Shown here one piece after another: positions 9,482-15,108 of a stretch of 33,652 bases of DNA (position 1 is its first letter; the number at the start of each line of letters is the position of its first letter). Position numbers and translations under genes: made by a program. The stretch comes from an uncultured Lachnospiraceae bacterium. Its GTDB lineage: Bacteria; Bacillota; Clostridia; Lachnospirales; Lachnospiraceae. Under the pieces are notes generated by a model, which made no database searches, was not told where the DNA came from, and was given only the letters and a program-made list of their open reading frames with translations. Location: NCBI GenBank assembly GCA_947643615.1, contig CANRWO010000041.1, positions 1 to 33,652 on the forward strand, given 5' to 3'.

Positions 9482-9510
9482 CATATATCATAATACCATT
9501 TCTATGTCAA
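9482..9510 (-). promoter_or_regulatory. Predicted cas operon promoter
   Basis: On the minus strand a consensus -35 box TTGACA (9505-9510) is followed after exactly 17 bp by TATATG (9482-9487) as -10. It is the best promoter between cas3 and the divergent features and would give a leader of about 105 nt before the cas3 start. The predicted Cascade target site begins just upstream of the -35 box. Confidence 0.65.
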
Positions 9511-9524
9511 CAGAAAATATTTGA

Positions 9525-9544
9525 TTTTTAACAATACTATTAAA
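9525..9544 (-). promoter_or_regulatory. Predicted Cascade operator: target of the crRNA-like RNA, with TTT PAM
   Basis: Read on the minus strand, positions 9541-9525 are AATAGTATTGTTAAAAA and are preceded by TTT (9544-9542) where the PAM would be. The guide of the small RNA at 9638-9654 reads AATAGCATTGTCAAAAA. Fifteen of 17 positions agree, and the mismatches are at 6 and 12, the positions that Cascade flips out and does not pair. Identity stops at position 18. A Cascade of normal footprint bound here would reach about 9507 and cover the -35 box of the cas promoter. I-C systems prefer TTC; TTT is a weaker PAM, which would suit binding without strong cleavage. Confidence 0.75.
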
Positions 9545-9575
9545 CTCTACAATTCTCGAAGCATCTACCAATGTG

Positions 9576-9604
9576 TTTACATAAACAGAAATATATGCTA
9601 TTCT
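9576..9604 (+). promoter_or_regulatory. Predicted promoter of the crRNA-like RNA
   Basis: TTTACA (9576-9581) and TATTCT (9599-9604) are separated by 17 bp, and the -10 box has an extended TGC just before it. The predicted start near 9611 falls directly at the foot of the degenerate-repeat hairpin. Confidence 0.6.
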
Positions 9605-9610
9605 TTTCAC

Positions 9611-9701
9611 TGTCAAGTTCATCTTGTGGATTGAAAAAATAGCATTGTCAAAAAGAGTTTCCCACATCCTCAGGCAACGGAAAGCGGAAAACTCTTTTTG
9701 T
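9611..9701 (+). ncRNA. Predicted CreR-like crRNA-mimic RNA with degenerate CRISPR repeat
   Basis: The predicted transcript of about 90 nt begins with a hairpin CAAG/CTTG (9614-9617 with 9623-9626) around a 5-nt loop, the same loop length as in the real repeat. Next comes TGGATTGAAAA (9627-9637), which differs from the genuine 11-nt repeat handle only in its last base. In all, 12 consecutive bases (9625-9636) equal repeat positions 20-31. A guide follows from 9638, then an intrinsic terminator. Cas5c could cut at the base of the hairpin and load the RNA into Cascade. There is no second repeat copy downstream; the terminator hairpin would form the 3' end. Known analogues are CreR/CreA RNAs near other cas operons. 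No toxin gene is evident, so cas autoregulation fits better than a CreTA addiction module. Confidence 0.75.
9649..9700 (+). terminator. Intrinsic terminator ending the crRNA-like RNA
   Basis: Positions 9649-9663 pair with 9686-9700 in a 15-bp stem with one C-A mismatch, including GAGTTT/AAACTC, over a 22-nt loop. The 3' arm ends in TTTTT followed by GTAT, and the 5' arm starts with AAAAA, so it could act in both directions. The first A residues overlap the 3' half of the guide. Confidence 0.75.
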
Positions 9702-9758
9702 ATGAATCCGGCCCGGTAGCCGGCCATAAAAATTCCGGAATCCCCTCCCAAACTTCCA

Positions 9759-9788
9759 TTGACACACTCGCTGCAGACAAAATATAAT
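9759..9788 (+). promoter_or_regulatory. Promoter of the linear-amide hydrolase gene
   Basis: A perfect TTGACA (9759-9764) and a perfect TATAAT (9783-9788) are spaced by 18 bp. They lie about 50 bp upstream of the ATG at 9840. Confidence 0.8.
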
Positions 9789-9839
9789 AATCATATCATT
9801 TACAACCGGACAAGATTACTTATTAAAAGGGGAAACTTT

Positions 9840-10907
9840 ATGAGGAATAAGAAAACAGTCCTGCGGATTTTTACAGGCCTTGGCACAATTATGCTGCTCC
9901 TGCTTGGGGTAACAGGCATACTGTTTCGGAATGAGCTGCGTTCCTTACATTCATTAGAAAAATTGGACGATTACGGAATGTACCGGATGGTCTATTACGG
10001 AGACTATGGATTTGACGAATTTTTAAAGACCGGGGCCACAAGCGACGCCGATATTGAAGCCTTTGTCACGTCACGGCTGCTGAAGGGGCTGCCCATAGAC
10101 TTAAACGTGACCGGAGGTGGCTGCACCGCTTTTGTGACCCGGAACGAAAAGGGGGAGATTCTGTTTGGCAGAAATTTTGACTTTGCCTACTCCCCGTCTT
10201 TGCAGTTATTCACCACTCCCGAAAACGGTTATGCTTCCGTTTCCACCGTAAATCTTACTTTCGCCGGATATTCTGCCGACTATCTTCCGGAGGGGTTAAG
10301 CTTCGACAGCTTCCTGGCATTGGCCGCTCCCTTCCTGCCCTTTGACGGCATGAATGAAAAAGGGGTGGCCATCGCATTGCTTGCGGTGCCGGAGGCATCC
10401 CCTCCCTATGACCCTCACAAAATAATGCTCAACACCACCACGGCAATACGCCTTGTGTTGGATAAGGCGGCAACTGCAGACGAAGCGGTTGAGCTGCTGC
10501 GTCAGTACAATATTTACTTTTCCGGCAATGTCACCTGCCATTACCTGATTGCCGATGCAGACGGCCGCTCCGTTATTGTAGAATATTATGACAATGGCCT
10601 CCGGGTGGTAGAGAAGGAGGCAGACTATCAGATTGCATCCAATTTTATTGCCTATGACCACCTGAATATCGGGGAAGGCTTTACAGAGTTTGAACGATAC
10701 GAGCTTGTACAAAATACCCTGGAGGCAAACGGCTGCCTACTGGATGAAGACAGCGCCGTCGCTTTACTGGCCAAAGCGGGCGTATGGGACGGAGAGACGG
10801 ATAAGCTGCAGTGGTCCGTTCTCTACAACCTTACCACCGGTAATGGCCGGATTTTTGCCCACCGGAAAACCCACCAAATATTTACCTTTGATTTAGGCCG
10901 CAATTGA
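9840..10907 (+). CDS. Membrane-anchored linear amide C-N hydrolase (choloylglycine hydrolase / C45-like family)
   Basis: The product is 355 residues and belongs to the Ntn-hydrolase superfamily that includes bile salt hydrolases, penicillin acylases and acyltransferases; the actual substrate cannot be told. The N-terminus has one hydrophobic segment (about residues 8-27, IFTGLGTIMLLLLGVTGILF) preceded by Arg/Lys, so the enzyme is probably anchored with its catalytic part outside. The likely nucleophile is the Cys in GGGCTAFVTRN, followed by the family motif GRNFDF and, later, NEKGVAIALL and the GNVTCHYLIAD region. Unlike cytosolic bile salt hydrolases, the Cys is internal and would need propeptide removal. 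The start has AAAGGGG 8 nt upstream. It stands alone on the plus strand. Confidence 0.85.
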   Translation: MRNKKTVLRIFTGLGTIMLLLLGVTGILFRNELRSLHSLEKLDDYGMYRMVYYGDYGFDEFLKTGATSDADIEAFVTSRLLKGLPIDLNVTGGGCTAFVTRNEKGEILFGRNFDFAYSPSLQLFTTPENGYASVSTVNLTFAGYSADYLPEGLSFDSFLALAAPFLPFDGMNEKGVAIALLAVPEASPPYDPHKIMLNTTTAIRLVLDKAATADEAVELLRQYNIYFSGNVTCHYLIADADGRSVIVEYYDNGLRVVEKEADYQIASNFIAYDHLNIGEGFTEFERYELVQNTLEANGCLLDEDSAVALLAKAGVWDGETDKLQWSVLYNLTTGNGRIFAHRKTHQIFTFDLGRN

Positions 10908-10988
10908 ACACGCGGATAGTTTCCTTTCCCCATCTGCCGTTGCAGTCCCATTTCACCAATGGTCAGCGCCGCTTTGCATTCTTATTCA

Positions 10989-11792
10989 TCATCTTCCGTA
11001 TACCAGGCTCTTCAACCCGTGGTACATCTTGGAAAAGGCCTTGCTCTCCGCCATAGCTCTGCGCAGAGGCGCCAAAGTCACGGCCATCACTGCCTTATAT
11101 TTATAAAGCTCTCCCTTTCCCATATAGGCGGAGGTAATCTGCCTGTGCTCCTGTCTGTCACGTTTCCGGTTTTCTCTGCTCTCCGAGTAACCGCCGCCTT
11201 CATAAGAGGCCGCTGCGAAGTCCATATGCACAAACTTTGCCCCCGCCCGATAAAAGCACCAGAGAAAATGGTCATAGTCCGCCCGAATCCGAAAGGCCGG
11301 ATCATAAGGCTTATCCAGACAGAGACGCCTGCTGTAAAAACAAGTCTGGTGGCAGGGAATATTGCGGTAACAGGTAAAACCGTTGATTTCCGGCGGGGAT
11401 GCGATCACCACCCCGTTCTTCTCCCCCAGAGTGTCCCCATAGAGCACCAGCTTGGATAAATCCGTACCGCTTTCCGACTCCCGTTCTATACGGGAAGAAG
11501 TCCGTTCCAGCACTCTTTCGTCAGGGAACAGGTCCCCACAGTTCAAAAACAGCACGAAATCCCCTTTTGCATGGGACACCGCTTGATTCATGGCCTCATA
11601 GATGCCGCCGTCCTTCTCCTTATAAAACCGGATTCTGGCATCGGAACGCATGGACTCCACGGAGCCGTCCTTGCTGCCGCCGTCCTTTACCACAATCTCA
11701 TAGTCACCGAAGGTCTGGGAAAGGACACTGTCCAGTGTTCTGTTCAATTTATCCCCCGGATTCAGGCATACCACAATAATCGAAAACCTCAT
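10989..11792 (-). CDS. Family 2 glycosyltransferase
   Basis: This 267-residue protein is a GT-A fold glycosyltransferase, probably acting on a surface polysaccharide at the cytosolic membrane face. It begins MRFSIIVVCLNPGDKLNRTL, with KDGGSKDGS as the nucleotide-binding segment, FLNCGDLF as the acidic metal-binding region, and RADYDHFLW in the acceptor half. The start at 11792 has GGAGGAGG just upstream; an ATG 6 codons earlier lacks this. It is the last gene of a minus-strand run and lies 40 bp after the HAD-CPBP gene. No other polysaccharide genes are nearby, so the pathway is unknown. Confidence 0.85.
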   Translation of the reverse strand: MRFSIIVVCLNPGDKLNRTLDSVLSQTFGDYEIVVKDGGSKDGSVESMRSDARIRFYKEKDGGIYEAMNQAVSHAKGDFVLFLNCGDLFPDERVLERTSSRIERESESGTDLSKLVLYGDTLGEKNGVVIASPPEINGFTCYRNIPCHQTCFYSRRLCLDKPYDPAFRIRADYDHFLWCFYRAGAKFVHMDFAAASYEGGGYSESRENRKRDRQEHRQITSAYMGKGELYKYKAVMAVTLAPLRRAMAESKAFSKMYHGLKSLVYGR

Positions 11793-11832
11793 AATCCTCC
11801 TCCACGGCAAAGCGTCCTTCAGGCAGCTCTTT

Positions 11833-13335
11833 TTATAAAATATTCTTTTCTTTGTGCAAAAGGAACAGGCTCACCGCCATTACCGTTAAAAAGACAACGC
11901 ACACAGGCCAACACACAAACCCGGATACTGCCAGGCTGGTGTAAGTCAGGCAATATGACAGCACATTGGCGATCACATGTATCAGTACGGGGATACGGAA
12001 ATCCCCGAAGTACTCATACGCATAAGCAATGATGCAGCCAATCAGGAAAGCATAGACAGCCTGCACGGTATTCATATGGTACATGCCAAAGATCATGGCA
12101 CAAATAAATATCGAATTTTTAACTTTCATACTGCGTCTCAGGCAGTTATAGATAATGCCACGGAACAGGACTTCCTCCGCATAAGGCGTCACAAAGCCAT
12201 AACACAGCAGGCCCAGCCACACAACGGCAGAATATTGGTCTTCAGCCACCGCCCGGTATGTGGCCGAATGATCCATAATCCCGGAAAGCGAAAACAACAG
12301 GTTAAACCCAAGCACCGCCCCCACAATGGCTGCCCCCAGGAACAGATAGCATTTCACCGGATCGCCCTTGATATGCAGAAGCTTCATACTGTCCGCAGCT
12401 TTGCTGAGAGTGCTCCGCGATATCTTCCAGACAGCCGCGAGTCCGGCCACAAAGCCGGCAATCAGCATCAGAGTACCGGCATTTCCCGTTAAAGCAATCA
12501 GCTGCCCCGCTTCGTCATGTACAAAGAAGAAAGAACCCACAGGTATGGTATTGCCGATGGTATCCAGCACCAACCCCATTACATTGACCCCCACTGCTTT
12601 TACAAGGACAAACAGCAGCAAGGGGAAAAACAGCTGCCATACTCTCTGGAAAGGGGTCAGCTTCCTCTGCTCCTCGGCCCCCCGCAGCAGAAACTTCTGC
12701 AGTTCCTCCACAGAGCGCACGATATAATCTGCCTTTGCTTCCTTCAGCTCCTCCATGCCGCCGTAGCCATAGGTGACGCCCACGCTTTCTACCCCCGCCT
12801 TGCGCGCACCTTCTATGTCAAAGCTGCGGTCACCAATCATATACACCTGGCTCTTGTCCACAGGCTGGTCCCCAAAAAGCTGTTTTAAAGCTTCCTCCAC
12901 CACCTCGTCCTTGTTGACCCTTGTCCCGTCCAGCTCGCTTCCCACAACTACCTTAAAAAATCTTTTTATGTTGAAATGCTCCAATATCCTTTCCACATAT
13001 ACCGTGGGTTTGCTGGATGCCACCGCCAGGAACATTCCCTTTGCCATAAACATCTGAAGCATCTCGGTGATGCCGGGATATATCTTATTTTCCAGGATAC
13101 CCTTATCCTGAAACCGCTCCCTGTACTTTTCCACTGCAGTTTCCGCCTGCTCTTCCGTGAAACCGTAGAATTTCATAAAACTATCTTTCAGGGGCGGCCC
13201 GATAAAGGGTTCCAGCTTGTCCAAATCAGGCTCCTCAATCCCCATGGAAGAGAGGGCATACTGCACACAAGTACAGATTCCCACCTTAGGGTCCGTTAAC
13301 GTTCCATCCAAATCAAACAGTAAATATTTCTTCAT
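11833..13335 (-). CDS. HAD-family phosphatase fused to a CPBP intramembrane protease
   Basis: This 500-residue protein has two unrelated halves. Residues 1 to about 220 are a phosphoglycolate-phosphatase-like HAD hydrolase: nucleophile motif LFDLDGTLTD, ASSKPT as motif II, and MIGDRSFDIEGARKAG as motif IV. From about residue 245 there are several membrane segments, with the CPBP/Abi signature YAEEVLFRG near residue 388, followed by FGMYHMN and IHVIAN, which supply the Glu and His residues of the family. The start at 13335 has AAGGAG 7 nt upstream; the frame is open further upstream into greA but without a suitable site. The reading frame is uninterrupted, so this is a true fusion, not two genes. 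A coupled role is unknown. Confidence 0.88.
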   Translation of the reverse strand: MKKYLLFDLDGTLTDPKVGICTCVQYALSSMGIEEPDLDKLEPFIGPPLKDSFMKFYGFTEEQAETAVEKYRERFQDKGILENKIYPGITEMLQMFMAKGMFLAVASSKPTVYVERILEHFNIKRFFKVVVGSELDGTRVNKDEVVEEALKQLFGDQPVDKSQVYMIGDRSFDIEGARKAGVESVGVTYGYGGMEELKEAKADYIVRSVEELQKFLLRGAEEQRKLTPFQRVWQLFFPLLLFVLVKAVGVNVMGLVLDTIGNTIPVGSFFFVHDEAGQLIALTGNAGTLMLIAGFVAGLAAVWKISRSTLSKAADSMKLLHIKGDPVKCYLFLGAAIVGAVLGFNLLFSLSGIMDHSATYRAVAEDQYSAVVWLGLLCYGFVTPYAEEVLFRGIIYNCLRRSMKVKNSIFICAMIFGMYHMNTVQAVYAFLIGCIIAYAYEYFGDFRIPVLIHVIANVLSYCLTYTSLAVSGFVCWPVCVVFLTVMAVSLFLLHKEKNIL

Positions 13336-13393
13336 CCTGACACTCCTTATCATCCGCAGCCGATCCACAGCAACAGCTTTTCGTATACCATAC

Positions 13394-13897
13394 CTAAAAG
13401 CTTCTGATCCGGTCGCTCTCGTCTTCCACGGTATTTTCAATTTTCAAGATCCGCACATCATACCCCACCGCATCATTTACCTGGACATGGGCGGTATCCC
13501 CCTCCTTTTTCCCCAGGAGCGCCTTGCCCAGGGGACTTTCGTTGCTGATCATATTCTCCAGCGAGTTGCCCCGGACAGTGGTGACAATCTTGTAGGTCTC
13601 CACCGTCCGGTCATCTACAAACTCCACCGTGACAGTATTATTGATGCCTACTTCGTCCTCCGCGGAGTCCTCCGAAATGACCCGCGCCGTCCTGATCATC
13701 CTTTCCAGATAACGGATCCTGCTCTCATTCTGGTTCTTTACCTTCTTGGCGGCATGGTATTCAAAATTCTCGCTGAGGTCCCCGTGGGCCCTGGCCTCCT
13801 TCACATCCTCCAAAGCTTTGGGGCGCACCACCAGCTTCCGGTACTCAATCTCTTCTTCCATCTTCTTAATATCGCCGGGTGTCAATTCATCGTACAT
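13394..13897 (-). CDS. greA: Transcription elongation factor GreA/GreB family
   Basis: Gre factors enter the secondary channel of RNA polymerase and stimulate transcript cleavage in stalled complexes. The 167-residue product begins MYDELTPGDIKKMEEEIEYR and has the acidic coiled-coil tip segment ARAHGDLSENFEYHAAKK, followed by the C-terminal FKBP-like domain with SPLGKALLGKKEGD. The ATG at 13897 has GGAG about 10 nt upstream; a longer open frame to 13954 lacks a site. The His before GDLSEN and the Phe after it differ slightly from the common NGDLSENAEY form, so it may be a second Gre paralogue. It sits 58 bp upstream of the HAD-CPBP gene. Confidence 0.9.
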   Translation of the reverse strand: MYDELTPGDIKKMEEEIEYRKLVVRPKALEDVKEARAHGDLSENFEYHAAKKVKNQNESRIRYLERMIRTARVISEDSAEDEVGINNTVTVEFVDDRTVETYKIVTTVRGNSLENMISNESPLGKALLGKKEGDTAHVQVNDAVGYDVRILKIENTVEDESDRIRSF

Positions 13898-13988
13898 AAT
13901 GCTTACTCTCCATTCCCTTTCATACCTCACGTCATTCCGCCTCTGGCGGCACAAACAACCCGTGAAAAACGCTGTTTTTGCGTTCTTC

Positions 13989-14070
13989 AGTGTGAAGTTT
14001 TAGAATTTCTTAGCCTGTGTACTATGCCGAATAAAATTCGACAGCAGGCTTAGAAATTCTCTTCACACTT
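13989..14070. repeat. 82-bp imperfect palindrome overlapping the MraY-like stop codon
   Basis: The left arm 13989-14017 (starting AGTGTGAAG and ending AGCCTG) pairs with the right arm 14045-14070 (starting CAGGCT and ending CTTCACACTT). The only disruptions are a TTTT insertion, one T-T mismatch and the arm edges. The loop holds a second small hairpin, CGAAT/ATTCG. The TGA stop of the MraY-like gene lies inside the right arm. Just beyond, AACGC/GCGTT (about 13959-13984) with a short T-run on the minus strand could add a weak terminator. It may act as a terminator or mRNA stabiliser, or be a dispersed palindromic repeat. Confidence 0.65.
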
Positions 14071-15028
14071 GGATCCCATATATCACGGCTACCGAGAGGA
14101 TGATCTGGATTATGGCAAAACGGAATACCGTCTGGGTATTGGACCACCCCCACACCTTACGCACATGGTCGTGCAGCGGCGTTCTCGTATTTTTTAAAAT
14201 GCGGATCTTCAGAAACCGCAGCAGCGCCACCTTCACCAATCCCAATCCTCCGTCCAGGATCAATACCAGCGCCACCGGGATATACAATACAGGAGAGCCG
14301 GTCTTCAAAATAGCAATGCTGATAAACAATCCCATGGCCCGGGATCCCGCATCCCCCATCATCAGGCGGCTGGGAGTGGCATTATACCACAGATACCCCA
14401 GAATGCAGACTGCAAACAACAGGATCAGGAAAGAAAAATCCTGCCCCTTGTCCAACATTTGGGCAATCACATAGATCGTCATAATGGTAATGATAGTCAA
14501 CGTCCCGGACAATCCGTCCACTCCGTCGGAACAGTTTGTCACATTTACGGATCCCCAGACCAGGATTACAATAAGAATCGCAAACAGCACCGGTGGAATC
14601 GTCAACTCCACATGGAACAATGCAAGCTCAATGGTATTAGGATTATATTTCAAAAAAGTCATCGCCACCAGCGCCGCCACACACAAGTCAAGGAAACCCT
14701 TCTTGTACTCTCCCCAGGGCATCTTGGAGGAGTCATCCAGAAACCCTGTCATCATGCAGATGATCGTCAAGATCAGATAGATTGCCATCTCCGCCTTCAT
14801 GGGTGCAAAGAGGAACGCCGCAACCGAAAAAGCCAACACGAAAATAATACCCGCCCCCCTGGGTTTCCCCGCTGAAAGCTTTCCGTCATGGGCGAACTCC
14901 CTTCCCCCGTCTTTCGGAAGCATGTCCGCAAGCTTTGCCGTGGCAAACACCGTAGCGGCAAATGCAAAAATAATACCGGCCAGCGCCAGCAATGAACTAT
15001 GGTTCTCCGAAACAATATAATGTAACAT
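14063..15028 (-). CDS. MraY-like phospho-N-acetylmuramoyl-pentapeptide transferase
   Basis: MraY transfers phospho-MurNAc-pentapeptide to undecaprenyl phosphate at the inner face of the membrane, making lipid I. The 321-residue product has about ten membrane segments and the family motifs: GFLDDSSK, NCSDGVDGLSGT with the catalytic Asp pair, GDAGSRAMG and PLHDHVRK in place of the usual PxHHHFE. It is outside any division/cell wall cluster, so it may be a second, MraY-like paralogue acting in another polyprenyl-phosphate pathway; WecA-like activity is less likely given the motifs. GGAG lies 5 nt before the ATG, and the gene has its own promoter upstream. Confidence 0.85.
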   Translation of the reverse strand: MLHYIVSENHSSLLALAGIIFAFAATVFATAKLADMLPKDGGREFAHDGKLSAGKPRGAGIIFVLAFSVAAFLFAPMKAEMAIYLILTIICMMTGFLDDSSKMPWGEYKKGFLDLCVAALVAMTFLKYNPNTIELALFHVELTIPPVLFAILIVILVWGSVNVTNCSDGVDGLSGTLTIITIMTIYVIAQMLDKGQDFSFLILLFAVCILGYLWYNATPSRLMMGDAGSRAMGLFISIAILKTGSPVLYIPVALVLILDGGLGLVKVALLRFLKIRILKNTRTPLHDHVRKVWGWSNTQTVFRFAIIQIILSVAVIYGIQV

Positions 15029-15063
15029 AACCGCTCCAATCCCAAATAAATTTATTAAGCTTT

Positions 15064-15092
15064 ATCATATCACAAATAAGCCTTATATGCAA
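15064..15092 (-). promoter_or_regulatory. Promoter of the MraY-like gene
   Basis: On the minus strand TTGCAT (15087-15092) and TATGAT (15064-15069) are 17 bp apart, with an extended TGA before the -10 box. It lies in the 80-bp gap after the TetM-like gene. Confidence 0.65.
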
Positions 15093-15108
15093 AATTTTTG
15101 TCCATAAT

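Noticed and set aside
9595..9645. Inverted repeat ATGCTATT/AATAGCAT, extended by TTTTCA/TGAAAA, around the degenerate repeat
   Set aside because: The left arm lies in the predicted promoter and would not be in the RNA. As a second Cascade target it gives only 8 seed bases next to AAG, which is not an I-C PAM. The better target at 9525-9541 explains the guide.
9671..9710. Possible second degenerate repeat after the guide
   Set aside because: Only GCGGAA matches the repeat at the right distance. The region is better explained as the loop and 3' arm of the terminator.
9488..9751. 87-codon minus-strand open frame upstream of cas3
   Set aside because: It runs through the small RNA locus, its terminator and the cas promoter, has no good ribosome binding site and resembles no known protein. 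A CreT-like toxin was considered here but nothing supports it.
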